NCBI GenBank assembly: GCA_022651245.1
Contig: JALCQM010000015.1
Coordinates: forward strand, 1-60,015
DNA length: 60,015 nt
Origin: Lactobacillus sp.
Lineage (GTDB): Bacteria > Bacillota > Bacilli > Lactobacillales > Lactobacillaceae
Direction of reading: 5' to 3'
In this document: positions 23,990-31,680 of the stretch, one piece after another
Numbering within the stretch: the stretch's first letter is position 1
How the letters are laid out: the number at the start of each line of letters is the position of its first letter
Position numbers and translations under genes: made by a program
Notes under the pieces: model-generated
What the model saw: only the letters and a program-made list of their open reading frames with translations
The model's database searches: none
Told to the model about the DNA's origin: nothing

Positions 23990-25606
23990 ATGTTCCGGTA
24001 TTCACTTCACCAACTCGAAACACTAGATCCACGCAACCGGCAGGGCCTCCCTGCTTGTTTGTTGATCGTGGGGTTCTTTTCAATGGCGATGTTGACGCAC
24101 CACAGCCAGACGGTAGCGGCAGAAACGCCGACGACGGCTGCGGCTACTACGACGACCGCTGAGCCAGCAACGGATGCCTCGGACTCGCCGACGCCAACCC
24201 CAGCCCAGCAACCGGTGGCTGAAGTAGCCCCTACTGCGACGCCAGCACCTGCGACCACTACCCCGGCAGCGACGACGCCGGCTTCGACACCAGCCACCAC
24301 GACTACGCCGCAATCCCCGACCAGTGCGACGCCTGCGCCAACCACTCGCCGCGGGACGGCGACGCTGTATTTTGTCGACCCGACCACGGGTACTTTGGTC
24401 GGGAGTCAGGTGCTTCACGACGCCGCGGACATGCAGATTCCGGCTGGCTATACGCTGTTGGAGCCTCAGGTGGCAGCTAGCGTGGCGACTACGTTAGCTG
24501 GCGGTTTTTCCACGTCGCTGACGCTGCGAGTCGCCAAACAGGTCGAAGCGACGATCACCTACAAGCAACCTGATGGTACGGTGGTGGCAACGAACACGGT
24601 CAGCGGCATCGCCGGTAGCACACAGCGCGTCACGCCAACGGCGCCGGTTGGCTATACGCTGGCAGACCAAACTGCGCGCATCATTACCTTGACTGACGAT
24701 GACAGCGACAATCTGACCCTCACCGTGACGCCCGTGCAAACCACCCCGCCGACGCCGGCACCGGCGACGATCACCGTGCGCTACGTCAACGACGATACCC
24801 CGCTTGAACGGCAGGTCGCGACCGACAAGCTCACTGGCGTCGTCGGCGAAACCGGTACCTACGCGGCCATGACGCCAACCGGATTCCAGCTGGCCACCGA
24901 CCAAAAACCCCGTCTGCGCTACCGCTTCACCGGTGCGACGCAGCAAGTTTTAGTGATCCATTTGACGGCCGTACCGACGCAATTACCTGACACCGAAGGC
25001 CCGACGACGGTGCAACAGACGCCGGTCGACACGCCCCAACCGGCCACGAACCAAAAGCCGGCGGTAGCGCTGGCGACGGTCAACGTGGTCGATGGCGCGG
25101 GCCAAGTATTGCGGACCCAGGCCTTTTGGGGCCAACCAGGGCAGCGTATCGTTTTTGATACGCCAAGCTTGGTTGCGCCATTAGCGCGGCGTGGCTTGCA
25201 AGTGGTCACCGACCAAACCAGTAAAACCGCCGTTTTCACCGGCGCCGCCCAGCGCTTCACGGTGCAAATGGCGCCGAGAACCACGGCAGACCCCCTCGCT
25301 CGGCGGGAAACCGTGCCATTTGCCACGGATGCAAAAGCCCAAGCGGCCGCCAAGCAACCAAGCGGGCATACCTTGATCGCGCAGTCGGCACATCCTGACC
25401 TCATCGCGACAGCATTACAGGTGACGGCGCCTATCGTGCCAGCGATGCACCGCGACCCAGCGGCGAAGGTGATCATGAGCCATAGCCGCCTCTTCTCAGA
25501 GGCCATTCGTGGTCGGGGAAATGGGGATGGTGAGTTGTCCGGCTTAGCCGCTTACTTCGTCGCGCTGAGCGGGAAAATTAATTACGGGATCAAGGCTGAA
25601 AACTGA
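23990..25606 (+). CDS. Secreted MucBP-repeat protein without LPXTG (538 aa)
   Basis: AAAGGAGG precedes the ATG. Residues about 20-45 form a hydrophobic leader (ACLLIVGFFSMAML) with likely cleavage at TVAA-ET. A Thr/Ala/Pro-rich stretch (about 46-122) leads into three or four MucBP-like units (TATLYFVDPTTGTLVGSQ; EATITYKQPDGTVVATNT; ITVRYVNDDTPLERQ). The C-terminus (GDGELSGLAAYFVALSGKINYGIKAEN) has a hydrophobic stretch followed by a few charged residues, but no LPXTG, so anchoring is lost, degenerate or absent. No frameshift restoring LPXTG was found by eye. Probably a shed or weakly attached adhesin, next to its likely Mga-type activator. Confidence 0.75.
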   Translation: MFRYSLHQLETLDPRNRQGLPACLLIVGFFSMAMLTHHSQTVAAETPTTAAATTTTAEPATDASDSPTPTPAQQPVAEVAPTATPAPATTTPAATTPASTPATTTTPQSPTSATPAPTTRRGTATLYFVDPTTGTLVGSQVLHDAADMQIPAGYTLLEPQVAASVATTLAGGFSTSLTLRVAKQVEATITYKQPDGTVVATNTVSGIAGSTQRVTPTAPVGYTLADQTARIITLTDDDSDNLTLTVTPVQTTPPTPAPATITVRYVNDDTPLERQVATDKLTGVVGETGTYAAMTPTGFQLATDQKPRLRYRFTGATQQVLVIHLTAVPTQLPDTEGPTTVQQTPVDTPQPATNQKPAVALATVNVVDGAGQVLRTQAFWGQPGQRIVFDTPSLVAPLARRGLQVVTDQTSKTAVFTGAAQRFTVQMAPRTTADPLARRETVPFATDAKAQAAAKQPSGHTLIAQSAHPDLIATALQVTAPIVPAMHRDPAAKVIMSHSRLFSEAIRGRGNGDGELSGLAAYFVALSGKINYGIKAEN

Positions 25607-25873
25607 GAAGGGTTATTTAGCGTGGCGTCGATTACTGACTCGTCGGCTCACTAGCTAACATATGTAGGCATGAATACAGTTCCGTTTTACCTTGAGCCTA
25701 TTATCTTAGCGCCTTTCTTCAACAACCAACGCATCAGTACACTTGAATTGTCTACCGATTGTTTTGTGAAAATGTAAAAAAACTTCACTGCTAAACCTAA
25801 GTCTTAAGGTTTAACGATGAAGTCTTTTTTGGTTTGTACATGGCATGGAGGACTTGAAAATAACAGTTGTTAT
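25607..25873. other. Intergenic gap with bidirectional terminator at 25776-25832
   Basis: The only structure seen is a hairpin: ACTTCA-ctgc-TAAACCT pairs with AAGGTTTA-acga-TGAAGT (25784-25825). It has T-runs on both strands (A-run from 25778, TTTTTT to 25832), so it serves the MucBP gene and the opposing operon. The rest holds no gene I can support. Confidence 0.75.
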
Positions 25874-25990
25874 TTACGCTTTATGCTCTTCTTGCTGACA
25901 ACTATGCGCCCCTGCTTGTAGCCACGTGAGTAACGTGACCCAGTGGGGATGTTCCTCGATCTGGGGTTGTGGTTTCGTTGTTTCCGTCAT
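25874..25990 (-). CDS. 38-aa peptide coupled to fused regulator 2
   Basis: The ATG overlaps the regulator stop by 4 bp (ATGA), with AAAGGA about 11 nt upstream, which is classic translational coupling. The peptide is soluble, has a hydrophobic centre (HWVTLLTWLQAG) and a charged end (CQQEEHKA). It has no signal peptide. Small genes next to Rgg-type regulators often encode their peptide ligands, but that role here is a guess. Confidence 0.5.
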   Translation of the reverse strand: MTETTKPQPQIEEHPHWVTLLTWLQAGAHSCQQEEHKA

Positions 25991-27816
25991 GCGATCGTCA
26001 TTCCTTTCAAAACGTGCAAGGCTTGCTGCCAAGTATTAGTTAAATAGAAAGTGACGCTTTGGGCTTGATTGCCGAACACGCCTTGCACCTGTTGCATCAA
26101 GTGCTGATAGCCGTCAACATCCGGTGTGTCTGCGAGCAGTTGGTCTGCGACCCGCTGGAAAATGCGGAAGCTCACGTCGCGGCTCGACACCCAACGTGTG
26201 CGGATCCAAGTCAACGCCTGGCGGACATACGCGGGGTCTTCTTCAGCAATCGCGCTGTTCAACAAGCCGAGGTAGATCAAGTCCAAGTCTTGGGTGGTTG
26301 CGACAGCCAGTTGGGCAGGATAGCGTGTCGCCGAAGCGAGGTAACGAGTGAATAAGAATTGGCCTTGGGTGAATGGTAAGTATGGCAAAACCGTGACGAT
26401 CAAGCTGTATTCGAAAGCCGTCCAATTATCGTATTGGATCAAGTCTTTGTACAAGCGAATAGCTTGAACGCCAGCGACCATGGGCTTACCCGCCGCTTCG
26501 TCTTGAATGACCGTCAACCACTCACTCAATTGGCGGTAGCCGACGTTGCGGGTCTGTTCGTAAGTCGCCTGTAGCCGTGTCTGCCACTTGGTGAACACCG
26601 CGGGGTCTTGTTGCTGGGCACTGACTTGCGCGATCACGTCTTGCAAGCGGCGTTGGGTAGCAGCGACATTCAGACCGATCGTTTCGACACGTTCATCAAG
26701 ATCGCTACTTTCGATCCGTAAGCTATTCAACGCCATGAAACACTCAGCCGTTTTCATACTGCTAAGCTGATTGAACTGGCGGTAATATGCTGCTTTCGAC
26801 AAGTACATCGCGTGCCACAGGTCTTCGACCGGCATCATTTTGGCTTGGCGAACGTGAGTCAACCAAGACGGCAAGGCTTCTGTGCTTGCAGTCGTGCCAG
26901 TCGCCGCTGTTGCGCGCGTCGCGCAAATCGCACAGGTCGTTGACACTTCTTGTAGCAGGTGCCAAAAGCGGGTCAGCACCCGGTGATAAGCTGTCGTATC
27001 GGAGCCGTCGAAGGTCGCCAATGCGGTTTCCAAGGTGGCCCAAAGCTGGCTGGCTTGCGCATGATCTCCGCGCAGCCAAGCCGTGCAACATGGCAAGAAC
27101 TTTCGGTAGATCGCGAAGGTAAAATTGTTGGTCAACAACCGCCTCTGCCGCCACCAGCGCGCCACTTCTTGGATCTCCGTCGGCTGGCCGTGGGTCAGCA
27201 CTGTCGCCATCATCGCTAAGTAGGCGTCGTCGAATAAGTGCTCGATCGTCGCCACTGGCGCGAGTGGCTGGAAAAAGTCACGGTACATGCGCTGTAGTTG
27301 CGGCCAGCTCAGGTAGTTGATCGTGGTGATCGCGAGCTGGTATTCAAACCGCGTCCATAACTGGTATGGCGATAAGGCCTCCAGCAATTGTTGGGCCACC
27401 TGCGAGGCGACGCTTTGATGGTTTTTCACCTTTGCTAACAATAAGTCTGCGTACAGTCCCAACAAGTCTTGGGCTAACTGCGGGTCGCGGCTGGTCAGCA
27501 GTTCGCTGCGTAAGTCGGCCAGCTCAGTGTAGTCTGCCTCATGACGCACCACTTTTTCAGCAGTGGTCGCCAGCTGTTCTTGCCAAGTCTCGTTGGTCAT
27601 GAATTCGCGCTTCAAGATCGGACCGACATCAGCCACTTGTAGCCGCAATGCGTCGAGTAAGCCCAGCGTGGCGGACAGTTTGATATCGGCATGATCGCGG
27701 CGCATGCGATTGTAGGTCGCCTGTGATAAGTCCGCTTGGGCGACCAGTTCGGCCACCGTCATGTGCTTATCATGGCGATTCGTTTCAATTAGTTCCCCCA
27801 AGCTTTTGACTATCAT
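25987..27816 (-). CDS. Fused double Rgg-like regulator 2 (609 aa)
   Basis: Same double build as regulator 1. The first HTH lies at about residues 15-55 (VAELVAQADLSQATYNRMRRD) and the second at about 317-375 (VEDLWHAMYLSKAAYYRQFNQ). The helical domains repeat the pattern QLWTRFEYQLAITTINYL (about 153) and NWTAFEYSLIVTVLPYL (about 464), about 310 residues apart, which shows internal duplication directly. ATG at 27816 is preferred (AGGTG 6 nt upstream) over a GTG at 27825 that touches the SseB stop. Second gene of an operon with SseB copy 2, followed by the 38-aa peptide. Likely a peptide-responsive regulator of this island. Confidence 0.8.
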   Translation of the reverse strand: MIVKSLGELIETNRHDKHMTVAELVAQADLSQATYNRMRRDHADIKLSATLGLLDALRLQVADVGPILKREFMTNETWQEQLATTAEKVVRHEADYTELADLRSELLTSRDPQLAQDLLGLYADLLLAKVKNHQSVASQVAQQLLEALSPYQLWTRFEYQLAITTINYLSWPQLQRMYRDFFQPLAPVATIEHLFDDAYLAMMATVLTHGQPTEIQEVARWWRQRRLLTNNFTFAIYRKFLPCCTAWLRGDHAQASQLWATLETALATFDGSDTTAYHRVLTRFWHLLQEVSTTCAICATRATAATGTTASTEALPSWLTHVRQAKMMPVEDLWHAMYLSKAAYYRQFNQLSSMKTAECFMALNSLRIESSDLDERVETIGLNVAATQRRLQDVIAQVSAQQQDPAVFTKWQTRLQATYEQTRNVGYRQLSEWLTVIQDEAAGKPMVAGVQAIRLYKDLIQYDNWTAFEYSLIVTVLPYLPFTQGQFLFTRYLASATRYPAQLAVATTQDLDLIYLGLLNSAIAEEDPAYVRQALTWIRTRWVSSRDVSFRIFQRVADQLLADTPDVDGYQHLMQQVQGVFGNQAQSVTFYLTNTWQQALHVLKGMTIA

Positions 27817-27825
27817 GATCGTCAC

Positions 27826-28620
27826 CTACGCCTGTTTCAAAACGGTGGTGGTGGTTTGATCTGCAACCAGCTGTCCCAGTGGGTCATTCAGGCTACCGAC
27901 CAAAACGTCGACGCCAGCAGGCAACAGCGGTTGGCAAACCGCAGCCAATTTTCGGGCGATCTCGGTGTCAAAATACAATGGTAGCCCGTGGTAATCCGCA
28001 ATCACCGCGAGACACAAGCTGTCTTCTGCGGTCAGTCGTACGGGGGCCAGCCATAGCTGAACAATGTCACTGACGCCAGAGATCCCAGCTTCGAGCTGGT
28101 GCAAAAGCGGCGCTAATGATAAAGCCTCCGTTGCAAACTCGATTTGACCAAGATCTGGATCGACTACCGGTAAGACGCGGTTGATGTACCGCCAATAGCT
28201 TTGCGATACCGGAAGCGATTGCGCCCCTGGATTCACCAACATGCCGTGCAGCTGATACTGTGCGGCGACCCCCATCACCTCACGTGTCGAGAAGCATACC
28301 GGCGTGAATCCGGTCGTGCCCATTGTGGTCAAGAAGTCTTGTGCGGCTTCAGTCGTGGTAAATACGGGTAAATACGCATTGCCATCTGCCAAATACGTGG
28401 TTTTGGCCAACCGTTGGCGCCTGTTGCGCGACGCATCGGCGACTAACGCAAATAGTTGCGCATTCAGTAATTGCGCCGCGAACCGGCGCTCGATCACTGG
28501 GTTTTGCGGCTGCTCCCGGAATTGTTCTAACTGGGACACGAAATCTGGCGCAAGTTTCGGCGTCGGCTCGTGGTCTGGTTTCACTAACCGCAATTGCGGC
28601 TTTAATAAACTGTCCTGCAT
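27826..28620 (-). CDS. SseB-domain protein, copy 2 (264 aa)
   Basis: Start at MQDSLLKPQLRLV, 8 nt after GGAGG; longer in-frame starts at 28659 and 28677 lack as good a site. Contains TTYLADGNAYLPVFTTTE and GMLVNPGAQSLPVSQSYWRYINRVLP, shared with the SseB-like gene of the adhesin operon. The C-terminal half also aligns (AGVDVLVGSLNDPLGQLVA). Cytoplasmic, no leader. It heads the operon with fused regulator 2, so each SseB copy is tied either to an adhesin or to a regulator. Confidence 0.75.
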   Translation of the reverse strand: MQDSLLKPQLRLVKPDHEPTPKLAPDFVSQLEQFREQPQNPVIERRFAAQLLNAQLFALVADASRNRRQRLAKTTYLADGNAYLPVFTTTEAAQDFLTTMGTTGFTPVCFSTREVMGVAAQYQLHGMLVNPGAQSLPVSQSYWRYINRVLPVVDPDLGQIEFATEALSLAPLLHQLEAGISGVSDIVQLWLAPVRLTAEDSLCLAVIADYHGLPLYFDTEIARKLAAVCQPLLPAGVDVLVGSLNDPLGQLVADQTTTTVLKQA

Positions 28621-28722
28621 CTGCGTCTCCTCCAAGTGAAGGCTGCAAGCATTCAGCATGATTACACACTCTCCCAAGTTCTGCTCTCACTATAGCCGTC
28701 GACCTTCCCCTGAAGATCAGAC

Positions 28723-28736
28723 GTCTCAATTTTGAT
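28723..28736 (+). promoter_or_regulatory. Island motif copy 5
   Basis: GTCTCAATTTTGAT, one mismatch from the copy at 22163, with an extended match TCAGA(C) on the 5' side; 103-116 bp upstream of the SseB/regulator 2 operon. Confidence 0.55.
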
Positions 28737-28919
28737 ACTGTATTCTAACGGTTATCCCGTGGTTTGCACCCCTATCCGAACAATTCACGGAAATCATTAG
28801 ACAATTATCCCCAAATCGGTTAGAAACAAACTAGCAGTCTCTCATTGATGTTTTTGGGTACACCCATGAACACGATAATGATTAACGCATATCAATGGGT
28901 AAAAGGAGTCGAGAAATAC

Positions 28920-29519
28920 ATGCGATATGGCTATGCACGGGTAAGTTCAAATGGTCAAAATTTAGCACGTCAAATTCAAATACTTGAAGAACATGATGTC
29001 ACCACAATTTTTCAAGAACATGCGTCTGGGGCAGACAACGAACGGCCGGTTTTGCACCAGCTTTTGACCCAGTTGCGGCCTGGTGATGAACTCGTGGTGG
29101 TGAGTTTAGAACGCCTTGGCCGCGATGCTGAGTACCTCACTCAGCTGATGGTGATCTTAGAGACGCGTAAGATCCATCTGCTCAGCTTAGACATCCCGGA
29201 CTTCGCCGAAGTCGATAATCGCAATATTCAGCGTCTCCTACATAATCTAGTGGTCGAACTCAAGAAGTTCATTGCCGCTGATGAACTTGAACGGATCGGT
29301 GAACGCCAACGCCAAGGCATTGCGCTAGCTAAGCGGCGCGGCGTGTATAAAGGTCGCCCGGCCCGGTATACTGCGGACGCGACCGTCCCAGCTGACCGGT
29401 TAGCCTATCAGCGAATCGTCGCCTTGCTAAAGATTGGCACACCGATCGCCGCGATCATGCGGGAAGTGGGTGTCAGCAATACTGTCGTTTACCGGATCAA
29501 AAAGGGTCTAGATCACTAG
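28920..29519 (+). CDS. Small serine recombinase (invertase/resolvase family, 199 aa)
   Basis: Site-specific recombinase of the Hin/Pin/Tn3-resolvase size class. The ATG at 28920 follows AAAAGGAG; the longer frame from 28845 starts inside the inverted repeat and has no site. RVSSNGQN carries the catalytic Ser (S9), SLERLGRD the active-site Arg region, and a long E helix spans about 95-135. The C-terminal HTH (IAAIMREVGVSNTVVYRIKKGL) binds the site. It lies wholly between the 32-bp inverted repeats, whose dyad layout suits such an enzyme. Confidence 0.92.
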   Translation: MRYGYARVSSNGQNLARQIQILEEHDVTTIFQEHASGADNERPVLHQLLTQLRPGDELVVVSLERLGRDAEYLTQLMVILETRKIHLLSLDIPDFAEVDNRNIQRLLHNLVVELKKFIAADELERIGERQRQGIALAKRRGVYKGRPARYTADATVPADRLAYQRIVALLKIGTPIAAIMREVGVSNTVVYRIKKGLDH

Positions 29520-29574
29520 CTCAAATTCTAAACTAATTTATTTCGAAAATGAACAGGTTTTTTAATATTTCTAT

Positions 29575-29633
29575 TTAAATTCTCTAATATATGTGGTTAT
29601 ACTATGACTGAGCGACCTAGTCACGACAGGAGG
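29575..29633 (+). promoter_or_regulatory. Outward promoter at the right end of the invertible cassette
   Basis: TTAAAT (29575-29580), 17-bp spacer, TATACT (29598-29603), then AGGAGG (29628-29633) just inside the right inverted repeat. No credible ORF follows in the present orientation (only a 17-codon frame from GTG 29652). After inversion the promoter would read left into the SseB/regulator 2 operon. Confidence 0.65.
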
Positions 29634-29679
29634 CATTATCCTCGTCCTATCGTGTTCATGGGTGTACCCAAAAACATCA

Positions 29680-30404
29680 CCAACTTGTTGCTCAGGCTTG
29701 ATTGATGGGACCTGTACGACAAACGGTGATCGCTGGCCAGCTGTTTGTAAAGCAGCGGACCTATTCTTTTGATCACATAACCCGTTCTTATCAGAAGTAT
29801 ACCCGCTAGGAACCTATTATTCAGCCTTTTTGCACCATAATGCAGGTCTCGTTTTTGAGCGGTTGCCGTTGTCATCACTGGCATAGGTTATACTAGCTTT
29901 GTCCAAGACCGTGTGTACATGGACGCGCGCAAATGCCACGCGTCCTTTTTTAGTGCGGTTTGTGCGCATTTCTAATCGTGTTCGTCAACTTTGCGACATT
30001 CCGTAATGATTGGGGTAGTTGCATGCTATGGTGTAGTTGTCTCAATGTGCTACCGTATTGTTTCCCCCGAACCGATGCGGTAGTTTCGGCCGTCGTCGGA
30101 TTGAGATATCATTCATTCCAACTTTGCCTAGCCGTTCAGCCTAGACAACAGTGAAGCCGCCTCAACGTTATCGCTGAGGCGGCTTTTTGAGGTCTCTATT
30201 TTGCATCGCGGGCTACCCCTAAACGCTGATGATGGGTTATACTGAACACGGTCAGCGTAGTTGTTGGCAGTCCCGGATTCCCCAGCGACATCATCCGTCG
30301 ATTGCCTTCCTGCTGGTTGATTCACACCGCACCTCGGCGCTTCTAGCGTTCGGGGTGTTTTTGGTTGCATTCGAAAAGGGCCACCTATCGGCCGCCCTTC
30401 TCGA
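29680..30404. other. 725-bp gap with two promoter-like boxes and three terminators, no convincing ORF
   Basis: TATACT boxes preceded by GGT/GGGT lie at 29889-29894 and 30238-30243. Hairpins with T-runs follow at 29921-29951 (GGACGCG/CGCGTCC), 30153-30188 (AAGCCGCCTCA/TGAGGCGGCTT, also usable on the minus strand) and 30323-30362 (imperfect). This could encode one or two short RNAs. Reading frames here lack ribosome sites and do not look like proteins. Confidence 0.5.
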
Positions 30405-30905
30405 TTATTTCGTTGTCAGTCGCTCCGGCGCGAATGTTCGTAACAACGGCTCGACGTAGACGCGTTCCGCTTCCCTGCGTGCCTGAATGGCTTCTTCGAT
30501 GGTCTTGAAACGCTTATTGAGAACCAACTTGCCTCTCACCGTCAGCCGAGCGCCCCAAGTCGCACTCGCCTTATCATAGCTGACCCCGATGACACCTGAA
30601 TGGTTCTTAGAACTTCTGACCGTCAACGAGCCCAAGTTCACGTGATCGCGAATCAAAAGGTTACCAGGATCGCCGTTTTCCGCTTTAGTTGCAGTCTTTT
30701 CACAGCTTTGCTTTTGCAGTTCCTCTCGCCGGCAACAGCCACAGTCTGTAATCCCCCCATGGCGCAACCGGTAGCCGTCGACCGTGATGGTTCGCCCACA
30801 ATCGCAGGCACACAGCCAGCGCGCGTTCCCATTTTTCGCGCAACCAGCATACTGCATGACCACCAGCCGACCAAACCGTTGATTGGTCAGATCGAATCGT
30901 TTCAT
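30405..30905 (-). CDS. AP2-domain zinc-finger-like DNA-binding protein, copy 2 (166 aa)
   Basis: Paralogue of 19523-20050, colinear over its length: RFGRLVVMQYAGCAKNGNARWLCACDCGR, a CGCCRRE knuckle, then the AP2-like sheet (SGVIGVSYDKASATWGARLTVRGKLVLNKRF). GGGGGA precedes the ATG. It stands alone between the terminator-rich gap and a motif-bearing promoter region. Function unknown; sequence-specific DNA binding is likely from the domain. Confidence 0.75.
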   Translation of the reverse strand: MKRFDLTNQRFGRLVVMQYAGCAKNGNARWLCACDCGRTITVDGYRLRHGGITDCGCCRREELQKQSCEKTATKAENGDPGNLLIRDHVNLGSLTVRSSKNHSGVIGVSYDKASATWGARLTVRGKLVLNKRFKTIEEAIQARREAERVYVEPLLRTFAPERLTTK

Positions 30906-30974
30906 CGCAGAATCCCCCTTATTCCAATGTGTAGCTTTACCATACGGGTAAATTGAGGATTTGGGCTGATGCTG

Positions 30975-30988
30975 CTCAAATATGAGAC
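30975..30988 (-). promoter_or_regulatory. Island motif copy 6
   Basis: Minus-strand GTCTCATATTTGAG, two mismatches from 22163, 70 bp upstream of AP2 copy 2. Confidence 0.45.
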
Positions 30989-30996
30989 ATTAAGGA

Positions 30997-31036
30997 TGTA
31001 AAAAGCCGCCGACAACGCTGTCAGCGGCTTTTACAT
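30997..31036. terminator. Bidirectional terminator
   Basis: Stem AAAAGCCGCCGACA/TGTCAGCGGCTTTT with A/T runs on both sides, between the convergence point of the dtd-HAD operon and the AP2 copy 2 promoter. Confidence 0.85.
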
Positions 31037-31038
31037 TC

Positions 31039-31677
31039 TTATTTCACGGCGTTCGGCCCCAAGTATGGAGCTAGATCGCGCAGATGGTCGATTTGAATAT
31101 CGGCCATTGGGGCGTCATTCAGACTGTCGATATTGAAATAGACGCCTTGTACGCCTGCGGCTTGGCCGGCGATCACATCCAGCTTGCGGTCGCCGATCAT
31201 GGCGGTGCGCTCAGGATTGAGCTGGTAGCGGTCGAGTAGGTACAAAACCGCATCCGGCTTCGGTTTGCGCGCCAGGTGCAAGTCTGCGGTGACGCCACCC
31301 AAGAACAAGTCGTCGAGGCCGTTGCGCGCCAGCAAGGTCCAAGCTTTGTCGTCGCGGTGCGTCATCAGCAAGTTATTGCCCCCGGCTTTTTTGACCGCCT
31401 TGAGGATCGCGGCGGTTTCCGGATATGGCGTGGCTTTCATCACTTCTAAGGCTTCGCGGCGGTGGTATTCGGTGAGCACTTTTTGCTCATCGAGCCCCTT
31501 GTCGCGGGCGTAGCCGATGGCCGTTTCCGTGACCGAGCCATGCTTGATGGTCTTGTACAATTCGTCTTTGCTGATGGTGACGCCGATGGCTGTCACCGTG
31601 TCGTGCAAGGCTTTCAAAATGCCTGGATAGGTGTCATAGAGGGTCCCGTCGAGGTCCCAGATTGCGTTAACGATCAA
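31039..31677 (-). CDS. HAD-superfamily phosphatase (212 aa)
   Basis: Phosphoglycolate phosphatase-like HAD-IA hydrolase. Motif I is WDLDGTLYDT (about 7-16, nucleophile D8), motif II LLMTHRD, motif III K in ARKPKPDA and motif IV MIGDRKLDVIAG. A helical cap domain lies between motifs I and II. The TTG start is chosen because GGAGG of the upstream dtd end is 11 nt away and the N-terminus MIVNAIWDLDGTL is complete. The start lies 3 bp after the dtd stop, an operon. Substrate not deducible. Confidence 0.85.
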   Translation of the reverse strand: MIVNAIWDLDGTLYDTYPGILKALHDTVTAIGVTISKDELYKTIKHGSVTETAIGYARDKGLDEQKVLTEYHRREALEVMKATPYPETAAILKAVKKAGGNNLLMTHRDDKAWTLLARNGLDDLFLGGVTADLHLARKPKPDAVLYLLDRYQLNPERTAMIGDRKLDVIAGQAAGVQGVYFNIDSLNDAPMADIQIDHLRDLAPYLGPNAVK

Positions 31678-31680
31678 AAG

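Larger units (their letters stand above)
28846..29679. mobile_element. 834-bp serine-recombinase cassette between perfect 32-bp inverted repeats
   Basis: Left repeat 28846-28877 and right repeat 29648-29679 are exact complements over 32 bp. Each contains a dyad, TGTT..TGGGT-AC-ACCCA..AACA, centred on a 2-bp AC (28860-28861 on the left). This is the layout of a serine-invertase crossover site. Inside lie only the recombinase gene and, at the right end, a promoter pointing outward. I infer an invertible segment carrying its own invertase; a minimal transposon is the alternative. Confidence 0.7.

Noticed and set aside
29636-29884. 82-aa minus-strand ORF ending in the inverted repeat
   Set aside because: No ribosome site; contains the inverted repeat sequence and promoter-like boxes instead.
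1-31000. Accessory SecA2/SecY2 export locus expected for serine-rich adhesins
   Set aside because: No secA2, secY2 or asp genes recognised in the window; the KxYKxGKxW leader alone does not prove that route.
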